A DNA stretch of 64,000 bases from Arcicella rigui (GCF_034929435.1 NZ_JAYFUM010000005.1:186001-250000); one strand, 5' to 3'; shown: positions 16,737 to 28,797, numbered from the stretch's first letter. Numbers and translations: made by a program. The notes: a model not told the origin generated them from the sequence alone.

Positions 16737-19700
16737 ATGCGGTAAGGGAATTGAATAACAAAAATACTTCCTTTATCTTGTTGGCTTGTGAAGGAGATAT
16801 TTCCTCCTAATTTTTCGGTGAATTCTTTGGTAATTGCCAATCCCAAGCCTGTTCCTTCGATATTCATTACATTGTTGGCCCTAAAAAAGGTTTCAAAGAG
16901 ATGCTCTTGGTCAGCAAGGGGAATGCCAATACCATAATCTTTGATACTAATACTAAAAGTATCAGGTTGATAGCTAAGTGTAAGTTCAGGTTCGGCAGCA
17001 CCCAACGAGTACTTGAAGGCATTATTGACCAAATTACTCACAATATGAATGAGTAATGAAGGGTCAGTAATAATTTCACGATACTCATTTCCCAAGTACA
17101 TTTTTAGTTTTCTTTTATCTCTTCTGTCAGTGTAATACTGATTATTCAAATCAATCAAAAACTTATTGATATTTACGGGCTGTGGAGTAACTTTTAATTT
17201 ACCTTCCACATTTTTTTCCAACATCAAAATATCTTCCAACATACCTGTCAGTCGGTCTGTTTGAACGATAATTTTGTTGATATGGTCATTTGTTTTTTGT
17301 TGTAAAACGGGGTCAGGAATATGTTCAGCGTAAATACCCAGTAAATCGGTACTACTTACGATAGCCGTTATTGGTGTTCTGAATTCATGCGAAGTCAAAG
17401 AAATAAAACGAGATTTCAGAATGTTGATTTCCTTTTCTTTTGCCAAAGAAAGTTCTAATTTTCTTAAATTTTTTCGGTCTTCTTCTGCAATTTTTCTTTC
17501 GGTAATATCTAAAGCTATACCGTTGTAAATGAGTTTGTTAGATTTAACAATTGGACTCGCTAAACCTTGGAACCACATTCTTGTGCCATTGGGAAGTATG
17601 ATTTCTCCTTCATAATTCCAATCGCTTTTGGTTGAAAAAGCTTTTGAAATAGAATGATTAAATGTCGCAATGTCTTTTGGCGGTATTCTATTATTTAACT
17701 GCCAGTTTTTGTCATTGATAGGAATATCCAAAATACCTTTTCCCTTATCACTGATATAAGAAAAATAAGAAGAACCGTCGGGTTCGGCACAAAGTTGGAA
17801 AACTACTCCGGGAGCATTTTTAGCTAAATCACTAAACATTTTTTCGCTTTGGCGGAGTTTTTCTTCTGCCAATTTTCGCTGAGTAATGTCTGTTAATGAA
17901 CCTGCCATGCGTACAGGTTTTTGGTTACTGTCCCAAGTAGCTTGACCTCTGATTAAAAACCACGGATAATCACCTTTTTTGGTTTTGAATCTACATTCGT
18001 GTTGAAAAGGTTTTTTATATTCAAAATGTTCGTTGATTGCAAAAATGAGCGACTCTAAGTCGTCTTCGTGCGTTGAATCAAAAATATAATTGAAGCCCGA
18101 CGAATTGATATAAGTTTCTTCATTGAATACTTCTGGACTAAAACCAAGCATTTCTCTGAATCTTGGCGAGAAATAAATGGCATTACGAGCAATATCCCAG
18201 TCCCAAATGCCATCACTTGAGCCTCGAACAGCCAACGTAAATCTTTCTTTACTGGCTTCTAATTCTTTTTCAGATAATTTTTGACGGCTAATGTCCGAAA
18301 GTGTCATTACCAAGCCATACTTGATTTTACTTTCAGGTTGAATGGGGTACAATCTTACAAAATACCAATTAGTTGTGCCATTGGGCTGTGGAAACGAGAT
18401 TTCGTACTCTACTCGTCTGCCGTTAAGTACCTGAAGCATCGTATTTTTTAGAATTTCCCTTCTTTCTTCAGGGAAATAGTCTAAAATTGGTGTATCAATT
18501 TCTGGTATTTTATCGGCATTAAAGAAATTCTGACCAGAAATATCACTCGCTACTTTATTGAAAGCAACTACACGTAACTCGTTGTTGATGAGGATGTAAC
18601 CTGTATCGGTAGTTTCAAAAATAGCTTTTAGATTGGCTTCCGACTCCAACAGTTTTAGTTCTGCGGCTCTTTTTTCGGTAATATTTCTTAGTGAAACAGC
18701 TACGCCAACTATTTTTCCTTTTTTGACAATGGGGTTTAAGTGAGCATCAAAAAGTAAGTTGTTGAAATTATCATTGACATTGAAAGATGGTAAATCCGTA
18801 GAAATTCCTTCACCCAATAATACTCTATCAAATAAATCTTTGAAGAAATTTTTTCTACAATCTGGCATTGGCATATCAAAGAATTGTTCCCCTTCTTTGA
18901 TGTCTTTTTTGCCAAAAATTATTTCAGACTGTCGGGTTGTAGCTTGATTGAGCGTTAGAAAATTGTATTGGTCGTCGATACTCCAAACCATTTCATCGCT
19001 ACTATTAATCAAGGCTTCATAATTACTTTTCTTACTTTCTAAATCTTTGGTAAGCGTAATGACCTCTGTGATATTTTCAACTAAAGAAAGAATTGAAATA
19101 ATATCACCGCTTTCGTCAATCAAAATAGAATTATGCCAATTGCAATAGATAACTTCGCCAGATTTTGTATAATTTCTGTTTTTGGAAGTCAATCTACTGA
19201 TTTTTCCACTGAGCATAAGCTCACTATTTTTCAAAACGGACTCAATGTCTTTCTCGAAAATCATATTCAACTTATTGATTGATTTTCCAACTACTTCATC
19301 CGCCGACCAACCAAAAATATTTTCTGCTTGTTCCGACCAACTGCATACCGTAAGCCCTTTGTCCCACTTAATTACAGCCAAAGGCGAATTAGTTTGGTGA
19401 AAACTTAATTCTCTATTGAGTGACTGTAATTGTTTTTCATACTCTTTTTGTTCGGTGATATTGGTAAGCGTAATAACAACCCCCGTGATTTCCTCATAAG
19501 AGTTTTTGATTGGAATCAAGAGTGTTTTATACCAATTCGGGAAATTGGGGAAGGGAATAAAAATTTCAAGTTTTACTTCTTGTCCCGAAAAAGCTTTTTG
19601 AATAGATTCGTCGATGATAGGGTGAATACTTAGCGGAGTATAATTATAAACTGTGTCTCCTTTGATGAGTTCTTTGTTTAAAATTTTACGAACTCTTTCT

Positions 19701-20296
19701 ATAAAAACCTTATTGCAGTCGATAATATTTTTATCTAAATCAATCAGAATGATAGAATCTAAAGTATTATTCACATAAGTTGAAAGAATACTTTCAGATT
19801 TGATAAGGGCCGATTTTTTATTAATCAGCGATTCAGCCTGACGAGCTAAAATCTCTAAACTTTTGACTTGCTTTTCACTTAAAACGATAGGAGAAGGGTC
19901 TAATACACATACCGAACCCAATATAAGCCCATCAACCGAAGCAATAGGAACACCTGTGTAAAATCTTACATAAGGTGGGCCTACTACAAAAGGGTTGTTC
20001 GAGAAGCGTTCATCTTGTGTAGCATCTACAACATTGATGGTTTTTTCTTCTCTGACTAAATACTGACAAAAAGAATCATTTTTAGATACTTCGCAGAAAT
20101 CAATGCCAATCTTAGCTTTAAACCATTGGCGGTCTGTGTCCATCAGACTCACTAAGGCAATGGAAGCACCAGTAATTTGAGAAGCCAGCGTAACGATATC
20201 GTCGAAATCTTGTTCAGGAGGAGTGTCAAGTATTCTCAATTCTTTTAAAACTGACAAACGAATAGATTCACTTGAAGGGTTTTTTCGAGATTCCAT
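16733..20296 (-). CDS. GAF/multi-PAS sensor histidine kinase
   Basis: 1187 residues, no membrane segment, so a cytoplasmic sensor. An N-terminal GAF domain (about 15-165; LRILDTPPEQDFDDIV, SFCQYLV, VGVP-like FYTGVPIAS) is followed by about six PAS/PAC modules (about 170-945), each ending in an IT(E/D)(Q/K)-type linker. The HisKA domain has His970 in TSHEFRTPITA. HATPase has NLVNNAFKY, DYGIGIP and GTGLGLAITKEF, so it is complete. No receiver is attached; the separate receiver gene upstream on the same strand is a likely partner. Ligands of the PAS domains cannot be read from sequence. Confidence 0.92.
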   Translation of the reverse strand: MESRKNPSSESIRLSVLKELRILDTPPEQDFDDIVTLASQITGASIALVSLMDTDRQWFKAKIGIDFCEVSKNDSFCQYLVREEKTINVVDATQDERFSNNPFVVGPPYVRFYTGVPIASVDGLILGSVCVLDPSPIVLSEKQVKSLEILARQAESLINKKSALIKSESILSTYVNNTLDSIILIDLDKNIIDCNKVFIERVRKILNKELIKGDTVYNYTPLSIHPIIDESIQKAFSGQEVKLEIFIPFPNFPNWYKTLLIPIKNSYEEITGVVITLTNITEQKEYEKQLQSLNRELSFHQTNSPLAVIKWDKGLTVCSWSEQAENIFGWSADEVVGKSINKLNMIFEKDIESVLKNSELMLSGKISRLTSKNRNYTKSGEVIYCNWHNSILIDESGDIISILSLVENITEVITLTKDLESKKSNYEALINSSDEMVWSIDDQYNFLTLNQATTRQSEIIFGKKDIKEGEQFFDMPMPDCRKNFFKDLFDRVLLGEGISTDLPSFNVNDNFNNLLFDAHLNPIVKKGKIVGVAVSLRNITEKRAAELKLLESEANLKAIFETTDTGYILINNELRVVAFNKVASDISGQNFFNADKIPEIDTPILDYFPEERREILKNTMLQVLNGRRVEYEISFPQPNGTTNWYFVRLYPIQPESKIKYGLVMTLSDISRQKLSEKELEASKERFTLAVRGSSDGIWDWDIARNAIYFSPRFREMLGFSPEVFNEETYINSSGFNYIFDSTHEDDLESLIFAINEHFEYKKPFQHECRFKTKKGDYPWFLIRGQATWDSNQKPVRMAGSLTDITQRKLAEEKLRQSEKMFSDLAKNAPGVVFQLCAEPDGSSYFSYISDKGKGILDIPINDKNWQLNNRIPPKDIATFNHSISKAFSTKSDWNYEGEIILPNGTRMWFQGLASPIVKSNKLIYNGIALDITERKIAEEDRKNLRKLELSLAKEKEINILKSRFISLTSHEFRTPITAIVSSTDLLGIYAEHIPDPVLQQKTNDHINKIIVQTDRLTGMLEDILMLEKNVEGKLKVTPQPVNINKFLIDLNNQYYTDRRDKRKLKMYLGNEYREIITDPSLLIHIVSNLVNNAFKYSLGAAEPELTLSYQPDTFSISIKDYGIGIPLADQEHLFETFFRANNVMNIEGTGLGLAITKEFTEKLGGNISFTSQQDKGSIFVIQFPYRI

Positions 20297-20373
20297 TAGT
20301 TTATTGATGGTTTAAACCTAAATTGAAGTGAGTTATTCAGTGTTTTGTGGAACTGAGGAGAAATATACAAACT

Positions 20374-20739
20374 TTACGGAAGTACGTTTTGGATAGCATT
20401 CACTAAGTCTTTACCACGAATGGGCTTTGTGAGATAGTCGTTTGCCCCACTTTTAATGCCATTTTCATAGTCCACATTTTCGGCATGAGCAGACAGTAAA
20501 ATGAAAGGTAAATCCTCCCATTTTGACTCAGAACGGACAGTCTTTAAAAATGCCAAACCATTCATTCGGGGCATTCTGATATCCGAAACAATTACATCCA
20601 CATTTTCGTGTTGAAGAATTTCATAAGCTTCCTGTCCGTCCTCAGCTGGGATAACAGTGAAATTGTAAAGTTCAAGAATTTCAACGTAATTGTTCCTGAG
20701 CACTATGTCGTCTTCTACAAAAAGTATTTTGGGCTTCAT
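20374..20739 (-). CDS. Single-domain response regulator
   Basis: 121 residues, receiver domain only: Asp10-Asp11, phosphoacceptor Asp53 in VSDIRMPRMNG, and Lys105 in LTKPIRG. It lies between two giant kinases on the same strand, 77 bases after one start and 94 bases from the other stop, so a three-gene message is plausible. Like the receiver at 14936 it has no DNA-binding part. It resembles that protein only at family level. It probably carries phosphate from one or both kinases to an output elsewhere on the chromosome. Confidence 0.93.
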   Translation of the reverse strand: MKPKILFVEDDIVLRNNYVEILELYNFTVIPAEDGQEAYEILQHENVDVIVSDIRMPRMNGLAFLKTVRSESKWEDLPFILLSAHAENVDYENGIKSGANDYLTKPIRGKDLVNAIQNVLP

Positions 20740-20833
20740 AATTAAATTTTATCGTCTAAACAAGATTAGGCATGGGTTGGGAAAAAGCTACAAAAGATAA
20801 CATCTTTTTTTGATTTTACAAAAGATACTTGAT

Positions 20834-23800
20834 TTAATTATTATATGGTAATTCTAACCTGAAAATGCTGCCTTTCCCTTCGGCACTTTCAAAGCTGATT
20901 TCGCCCCCTAATTTTAGGGTAAATTCTTTAGCGATACTTAACCCTAAACCAGTACCTTCTGTACTAATTACATTACTTGCTCTATAAAAAGTTTCAAACA
21001 ACTGTTTTTGGTCTTTTGCTGGAATTCCCATACCATAATCTTTTACGGAAATGATAAAACTTTTTTCAAAATACTCCAATTGCAATTCTGGCCCATTTTC
21101 TACGCCTCTTGAGTACTTGAAGGCATTACTGATGAGGTTGTTCAGAATATGAAGTAATAAGGATTCATCTGAAAGGACTTCTTTTTCTTCGGCAGGTAAA
21201 ATTAAAACTAATTTACGCTTGTCACGATGATGTAAGTCATACTCTTGGGCAAGTTTTTGCAGAAATGCCACAATTTTTACGGCTTTCAGCTCTAATGTTG
21301 TTTTACCTTCTGCTGTTTTTTCTAAAGTTAAAATATCAGAAACCATGCCTGTTAGCCTGTCCACTTTACTGATAATGTGGTTGAGGTGTTCTTGCATTTT
21401 GTTCTTGATTGCTGTATTTTCTATATTTTCGGCATACAATTCTAACAAATCTGTACTACCTAAGATGGATGCCAAAGGTGTACGGAATTCGTGTGATGCC
21501 AATGAAATAAAACGTGATTTTAGTAAATTCAATTGTCGTTCTTTTACCAGCAGTACTTCTAAAGCTTGTAAGTTCTTTTTGTTTTCTTCAGCAATTTTAG
21601 ACTGATTGATGTCTTGGAAAATACCATATACTCTTTTCACTTTTCCATTTTCGTATTCAGCTTTCCCAATTACTTTTACCCAAATTTCTTCCTTTGTCTC
21701 AGTACTTACTACCTGTACTTCTACTTCAAAAGGTGTTCCATCTTCTACACATTTATTGACTGCTTCCGTAACAATATATCTGCTATAACCTTCTTTGTAT
21801 AAAGACAAACCAAACTCAAGCGAAGGTTCAAAATCATTGGGTACTTCAATGATTTCTTTCACGATTTTTGACCAGTAAACTTTGTTGTTTGGAATATCAA
21901 TCGACCATCCGCCTACTCTGGCTACACGGTTGGTTTCTTCTAATAAATCTCTTGTTCGGGTAAGTTGTACTTCTGCATTTTTGGCATCAGTTATATCACT
22001 AAAATAGCCATGCCAGATTACTCTGTTTTCAAGTCTTTCTGGGCTGGATTCATTCCCAATCCAACGGATTTCGCCCGATGGTAAAAAGATTCTAAAGTTT
22101 GAATGCCAAATCGTTAAATTATGATAAGACTCTATCAATGATTGATGATAAAGTGGTAAATCATCAGGATGAATTCTATCATAAATAATTCTTGGGTTTT
22201 CGATAATCTCTTCCTTTTGAATCTGAAAAAGATTTAAAAATCCTTCCGACATATATGGGAAATCAAAATGCCCATCATCATAGTATTGGTACTGACAAAG
22301 ACCGCCAGGTACTTGTTTTGATAAATGTTTTAATAATTGATTGGCTTTTTCTGTTTCAATTTCCGCTCTTTTACGTTGGTCAATATCCTGAAAAGTACCA
22401 TACACTCTTTTACGGTTGGGGTCGCTAAAATCTGCTTTACCGATAGCTCTAATCCACATTTCTTTTCCTTGAAGTGTGATAATTTGTAGTTCGAGGTCAA
22501 AAGGTGTTTCGTACTTTATGAGTTTTTCCAAAGCTTCACGCATCATTTCACGGCTTCTACCTTCTTTGTAGAAGTTAATGCCGTCGTCGATGCCATCCAT
22601 GTACTCATTTTTATCAATGCCGTGCATTTCTTTGGTAAGCTCCGACAGATAAACCGTATTGGTATTAAGGTCAATTTCCCAACCGCCAATTCGGGCTACT
22701 TGTGTTGTTTCTTGAAGGTAATTTTTGGTTCTACGGAGTTCTTGTTCTACAATTTTTCGCTCGGTAATGTCACTCATGTAGCCGTGCCAAATTACGCTAT
22801 CTTTCAACCTTTCTGGGGTAGAAATAGCTTTGAGCCATCTCACTTTACCAGAAAGGGTAAATATTCTAAATTCAATATCGGTTAGTGTAAGTGAATGAAA
22901 AGATTTTTTAATTTCTTGCATCACCATCGGTGCATCGTCTGGGTGAATTAACTTAAACAGACCTTTCGTAATTTCTTCGTTTTTGCTATTCGAATTATCG
23001 GCTGTTTTAATAATATCACGAGAGACAAAAGGGAAAAATGAACGCCCATCATCAAATAATTGAAATTGGTAGAGCATTCCCGGTACTTGTTTGGCAATTT
23101 GTTTCAACATCAAAGAACTGGCTTCACGGGCAAGTTCTGCTTTTTTGAGCTGGTCGATGTCTTGAAAAGTACCATAAATTCTATGGCAAACCTCATCCGT
23201 AGAATTATTTTTGATAATTACTCTCAGCCAAAGTTCTTGCTGTTGAGCCGTAATGATTTCCATTTCTAAGTCTGCTGCAAAATTTTTGGTTTTTACGGCT
23301 TTTTTGATGGCACTTAAAAATTTAGCCTTACTTTCTGGCTTGAAGAAAGGCAGAATTTTATTGAGATTTGGAACGAAATCTTGATTTAAACCAAAGATTT
23401 TTCTGGTAATTCCAGACCAGAAAAAAGATTTATCAGAAGGGAAATATTCCCAACCACCAACATTTGATACTTCGCTGACTTCCTCTAATAACTCTTTCGT
23501 TTGTTTTAATTCGTTCAAAGATTCAACTTTATCCGAAATGTCATTGATGACTAAAATGGTTTCATTATTGAGTGGATTGATGCTTGAATTTGTATTTGTC
23601 CAAACATAAGTACCATCTTTTCTTTTTAATCGAACTTCTACGTTTTTGAAAGGAATTTTGGTTGCAAGACTTTGCTTTACAGCATTAATTCCGATTTCTA
23701 TATCGTCTGGATGTACAAAATCTAAGTAGGCTTTTCCAATAATTTCTTCTAAATCATAATAGTACAATGCCGTAATATTGGGCGAAGCATAAGAGATATT

Positions 23801-24652
23801 TCCGAAGTAATCAACCGAAATTAGTAGGTCGGTCATGTTGGCAACTAAAATTGATAAATCATTTTCAGTTTTTACTTTTTCCGAAACATTATAGCCAATA
23901 CACAGGATTTCAAAGGTTTTTCCATCGGCATCTGGCAAGCCCGTAAATTCCCATTGATTTGTAATGATATGTCCTTTTTTATGACGTTTACTTAGTACGA
24001 CTTTAAAAGGCGTTTTGGGGTACATAAAACATTTTACAACCGTTTCTCTACAAGCCGCATGGTCTTCGGGAATGATGGAATCTAAGGCATTTGTTCCCAG
24101 AATCTCGTGAGGAGCAAAACCAAAAACTTCATAAAAGTAGTCGTTGCTGTAAATGTAATTGCCTAATACATCTGTTTTTAAAATATAAATAGCACCGCTA
24201 TTTTTTACACCGCTTCCAACTGCTTCAAGTACCGATAACTCGTGTGGTTTTACTTTAGACTCCGCCACTTTGTTTGTTCCTAAAAGTCTGTTGGCTTTTC
24301 CTTCACTGTCATTAAAAACCACACAGCTACAATTCATCAAACTTGTCGTTCCGTCTTTGTGGCGATAACTGATTTGAAGGCTAAAAGGGTCGTTAATAAA
24401 GTGAGTCGTCGGGATAGTATTGAGGATACTTTCATCTTCAAAAACATAGCTACATTTTTGCATCAAATTAGCATACTCCGTTGGCGAAGTATAGCCTAAA
24501 GTATTGGCAAATGTTGGGTTTATCCAGCCCAAAGCTGTTTTTTCTAAATCCCAAACCCAAAAACCGTCTAAAGCAGTGTTTTCAATAAAATCGAAAACCT
24601 GCTCATCCCTCTTCATATATTGGTAGAGGTCATTTTTTAAGTAGCTCGTCAT
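20834..24652 (-). CDS. Sensor histidine kinase with about eight PAS domains
   Basis: 1272 residues, without membrane segments. About eight PAS/PAC modules fill residues 15-1035. They include a duplicated pair: a VGGW/IGGW-type PAS followed by a KQVPG-type PAS (the latter with DDGRSFFPFVSRD and DDGHFDFPYMSEG), so internal tandem duplication of a module of about 260 residues is evident. HisKA has His1054 in ASHEFRTPLAS. HATPase shows NLISNAFKY, DYGMGIP and GTGLGLSIAKEF and should be active. The catalytic end is clearly paralogous to the kinase at 16733. It is the first gene of the minus-strand unit. The signal sensed is unknown. Confidence 0.92.
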   Translation of the reverse strand: MTSYLKNDLYQYMKRDEQVFDFIENTALDGFWVWDLEKTALGWINPTFANTLGYTSPTEYANLMQKCSYVFEDESILNTIPTTHFINDPFSLQISYRHKDGTTSLMNCSCVVFNDSEGKANRLLGTNKVAESKVKPHELSVLEAVGSGVKNSGAIYILKTDVLGNYIYSNDYFYEVFGFAPHEILGTNALDSIIPEDHAACRETVVKCFMYPKTPFKVVLSKRHKKGHIITNQWEFTGLPDADGKTFEILCIGYNVSEKVKTENDLSILVANMTDLLISVDYFGNISYASPNITALYYYDLEEIIGKAYLDFVHPDDIEIGINAVKQSLATKIPFKNVEVRLKRKDGTYVWTNTNSSINPLNNETILVINDISDKVESLNELKQTKELLEEVSEVSNVGGWEYFPSDKSFFWSGITRKIFGLNQDFVPNLNKILPFFKPESKAKFLSAIKKAVKTKNFAADLEMEIITAQQQELWLRVIIKNNSTDEVCHRIYGTFQDIDQLKKAELAREASSLMLKQIAKQVPGMLYQFQLFDDGRSFFPFVSRDIIKTADNSNSKNEEITKGLFKLIHPDDAPMVMQEIKKSFHSLTLTDIEFRIFTLSGKVRWLKAISTPERLKDSVIWHGYMSDITERKIVEQELRRTKNYLQETTQVARIGGWEIDLNTNTVYLSELTKEMHGIDKNEYMDGIDDGINFYKEGRSREMMREALEKLIKYETPFDLELQIITLQGKEMWIRAIGKADFSDPNRKRVYGTFQDIDQRKRAEIETEKANQLLKHLSKQVPGGLCQYQYYDDGHFDFPYMSEGFLNLFQIQKEEIIENPRIIYDRIHPDDLPLYHQSLIESYHNLTIWHSNFRIFLPSGEIRWIGNESSPERLENRVIWHGYFSDITDAKNAEVQLTRTRDLLEETNRVARVGGWSIDIPNNKVYWSKIVKEIIEVPNDFEPSLEFGLSLYKEGYSRYIVTEAVNKCVEDGTPFEVEVQVVSTETKEEIWVKVIGKAEYENGKVKRVYGIFQDINQSKIAEENKKNLQALEVLLVKERQLNLLKSRFISLASHEFRTPLASILGSTDLLELYAENIENTAIKNKMQEHLNHIISKVDRLTGMVSDILTLEKTAEGKTTLELKAVKIVAFLQKLAQEYDLHHRDKRKLVLILPAEEKEVLSDESLLLHILNNLISNAFKYSRGVENGPELQLEYFEKSFIISVKDYGMGIPAKDQKQLFETFYRASNVISTEGTGLGLSIAKEFTLKLGGEISFESAEGKGSIFRLELPYNN

Positions 24653-24985
24653 AGTCCTCGATACAGCAAAGTAAAATAAGTGTTACTTACATTACATGAA
24701 AATCTAAACAAATCATTATTTGTAGTTTAAGCTTAGATTGTGTACTACTTTGGATGAACAGTCATCCGCATAAATTTAATGCAATTTATTAAAATCTTTA
24801 GATTGAACAATTTTAAATAAGATTTTTCATAAAACATTCTATTAAAATCCTTTTTTAATTTTATTTCGCCACGTTGCCTTGTGATATTTTTACTCAGAAC
24901 GGGTTAATAGCTGTTAGGATTCCTATTGTTTTTCAGTAGTTTAATCTTTTATTTTTCTTTCTTGAAGTATAAAAACTGAATCCTT
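24653..24985. other. Divergent intergenic region
   Basis: 333 AT-rich bases between the divergent multi-PAS kinase and GMC oxidoreductase genes. It must hold promoters for both, but no good TAnnTTTG box was found on either strand. No repeat or gene is seen. Confidence 0.5.
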
Positions 24986-26691
<1,706 letters not shown>

Positions 26692-26701
<10 letters not shown>

Positions 26702-26925
26702 GCTGTCAGCTTTGAGCAGTGAGCTTTGAGTATTCTTGCTTATTGGAGCAAGGACAATAATTAACTTAAAACTCATGGCTCACAGCTCAATGCTCTCAGC
26801 TATTAGCGACGAGCTTTTTATATTAGCCGTGAGCAATGAGCTATCAGCTTTGAGTATTCTTGATTATTATTAACTTAAAACTTATCGCTTACGGCTCACA
26901 GCTCACGGCTCATAGCTCAAAGCTC
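26692..26925. repeat. Inverted degenerate word array, locus B, two tandem units
   Basis: Unit 1 (26692-26807) and unit 2 (26808-26925) each have a left arm of GAGC / AGCTTTGAG words, a conserved centre and a right arm of GCTCACAGCTC words. The centres match: TATTCTTG.TTATT at 26731 and 26855, and ATTAACTTAAAA before both right arms. The arms vary far more than the centres. It spans the GMC stop codon and reaches close to the next start. Confidence 0.75.
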
Positions 26926-26932
26926 AAAAAAA

Positions 26933-27841
26933 ATGACTCCAAATACTCGTCGTACTTTTCTTAAAAATACTTTAGCTTTTGCCAGTTTGGCGATGCTTGA
27001 AACTTCTTTGGATTTCAAAAAAGTAAAACCATTATTGTCGTTTTCGACTTTAGGTTGTCCGAATTGGTCTTTTGATACCATTCTAAAATATGCAGTAGAT
27101 AATGCTTATGACGGCATTGAAATCAGAGGTATTCAAAAGCAATTGGATTTAACTAAATGCCCTGAATTTTCTTCGCTGAATATTGCTGAAACCAAGAGGA
27201 AAATCGCCGATAATAAGCTGAAAATTGTTGATTTGGGTTCTTCTGCTGAATTGCATCATGCAGATTCAAGTAAAAGAAAAACTCAAATGGATGAAGCCAA
27301 ACGCTTTATTGATTTAGCGGCAAAATTAGATTGTCCTTTTATCAGAGTATTCCCGAACGATTTGCCCAAAGACCAAGACGAATCCCAAACGATAGATTTA
27401 ATCATCAAAGGTTTATTGGAACTTGGTGACTATGCCAAAGGTTCGTCTGTGTCGGTTTTGTTGGAATCACACGGAAAAGTAATTCAGACGGATTTACTCT
27501 TGAAAATTATGAAAGCCTCAGCCCATCCCAATGTCGGAATGGTTTGGGATATTTTTAATATGTGGTCGATTACTAAAGAAAGCCCAACTTTTGTCTATCA
27601 AAAACTTCATCCTTACATTCGCCATACGCATATCAAAGATGCCAATTTGCTAAATGGCAAAGAAGAGTACGTACTTTTGGGCAAAGGCGAAGCACCTATT
27701 GCGGAGGCTGTAAAAGTTTTAGCCAAAGGTGGCTACAAAGGTTTTTATAGTTTTGAATGGGAAAAACTCTGGCATCCAGAAATCCAAGAGCCAGAGATTG
27801 CCATACCAGATTTTCCAATCGCTATCAAAAAGTATTTTTAA
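26933..27841 (+). CDS. Tat-exported sugar phosphate isomerase/epimerase-like TIM-barrel protein
   Basis: 302 residues. The N-terminus MTPNTRRTFLKNTLAFA has a twin-arginine signal, so the folded enzyme should reach the periplasm. The rest is an AP-endonuclease-2-like TIM barrel: FSTLGCPNWSFD, YDGIEIRG, FIRVFPND, LLESHGK, GMVWDIFN and HTHIKDAN carry the Glu, Asp and His residues that bind a divalent metal. Such proteins are often paired with GMC or Gfo/Idh oxidoreductases in 3-keto-sugar metabolism. That fits the gene upstream, although a repeat array separates the two. The 3' end overlaps the convergent gene by 17 bases. Confidence 0.85.
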   Translation: MTPNTRRTFLKNTLAFASLAMLETSLDFKKVKPLLSFSTLGCPNWSFDTILKYAVDNAYDGIEIRGIQKQLDLTKCPEFSSLNIAETKRKIADNKLKIVDLGSSAELHHADSSKRKTQMDEAKRFIDLAAKLDCPFIRVFPNDLPKDQDESQTIDLIIKGLLELGDYAKGSSVSVLLESHGKVIQTDLLLKIMKASAHPNVGMVWDIFNMWSITKESPTFVYQKLHPYIRHTHIKDANLLNGKEEYVLLGKGEAPIAEAVKVLAKGGYKGFYSFEWEKLWHPEIQEPEIAIPDFPIAIKKYF

Positions 27842-28394
27842 AATGTAATTGCGGATTTTGGATGTGATAAAGCCTTAGAAAATGCTTTTTTGAAATCCTG
27901 TACCCAGGATTTTGTAAGGAATTGATGACGTAACTTAGTCCGATTAAACCAGTACTCACGATAATAATAGTCGGACTTGCTCCATTGGTTGGCTTCCCAA
28001 CTCTGTTGAGATTATCAATTGAAAACAATAACAAGCCTGCACCGCCCAAAGCACCTACGCCCTTTGTGCCAAATACTTGTTTGTTTCCGCCAATGTAAAT
28101 TTTCTTAATGTCTCTGAACTTCACTTCTTGGAGGTCGAAAATGGAATATTGGTTTTTATCTGGAAAATAAAACAAAGAAGAATCAGATAATTCAACGATT
28201 TCAATGCTTTGTTTTTGTCGTCTTGAAAATAATTTCAAGGAAATTTCATCGCCTTCATGGAAGTGCAAATTGTGTTTATTACCTGTCATTTGTAAGGTAA
28301 GACAACGAATAAATGGCTTGTGAAACACTTCGTCTTGAGCCAACATTGGGCTGAAATTAATCAGTATCAAAACCAGTAAAAGTATTATTTTCAT
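27825..28394 (-). CDS. Secreted hypothetical protein
   Basis: 189 residues from the ATG at 28394 (an upstream TTG at 28403 is possible). It has a clear signal peptide (KIILLLVLILINFSPMLAQ) with likely cleavage after AQ, then a beta-rich domain (FHEGDEISLKLFSRRQ, LSDSSLFYF, DIKKIYIGGN). Two hydrophobic stretches follow (VGALGGAGLLLFSID and IIIVSTGLIGLSYVI) that could be membrane helices. The EGDEI and SDSSL pattern is seen in small Bacteroidota envelope proteins of unknown role. It is convergent with, and slightly overlaps, the TIM-barrel gene. Confidence 0.7.
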   Translation of the reverse strand: MKIILLLVLILINFSPMLAQDEVFHKPFIRCLTLQMTGNKHNLHFHEGDEISLKLFSRRQKQSIEIVELSDSSLFYFPDKNQYSIFDLQEVKFRDIKKIYIGGNKQVFGTKGVGALGGAGLLLFSIDNLNRVGKPTNGASPTIIIVSTGLIGLSYVINSLQNPGYRISKKHFLRLYHIQNPQLHFKNTF

Positions 28395-28403
28395 TTGTTG
28401 CAA

Positions 28404-28756
28404 TTAGTTTGATAACTCAAGAACGTAACAGTAAATAACTCTATTTCCAAAATCCTTCTTATTAAGATTTTTTAACATTCTCTCTTCCCCAAAAATATTA
28501 ATTCTCTTCAAAATCAATTTAGACTACTGTATAAAAGCCTTTTTTATTCAATTTTTAAATCTTCAAAAAATACAATTTTCAACAATCCTTCTGGTACTTC
28601 CAAAAGTATCAAACAAAATCTTATAATCGGCTTTCTCTGATGTATTTAATGGCTGTAATACTTTGAAAATCAAAATGAATGTTGAACGGAAATTTTGCCT
28701 TTTTGTAACATTCAGGAGATAATTATTGCCCGAAAATTTTTTAATCAAAAAACTTC
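28404..28756. other. AT-rich intergenic region upstream of the first susC
   Basis: No credible gene; a 61-codon frame at 28563-28748 on the minus strand lacks a recognisable product. It presumably holds the promoter of the divergent secreted-protein gene, though no clear box was found. Confidence 0.4.
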
Positions 28757-28785
28757 TTGGATAAATAATATTTTATATATCTTTG
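28757..28785 (+). promoter_or_regulatory. Promoter of the first susC operon
   Basis: TTG at 28757-28759, an 18-bp spacer and TATCTTTG at 28778-28785, matching the Bacteroidota consensus. The start of transcription is expected near 28792, giving a leader of about 137 bases before the ATG. Confidence 0.75.
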
Positions 28786-28797
28786 CACGACTTTAAA

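Noticed and set aside
28563..28748. 61-codon minus-strand frame upstream of susC
   Set aside because: No recognisable product or start signal, and low-complexity composition of AT-rich intergenic DNA.
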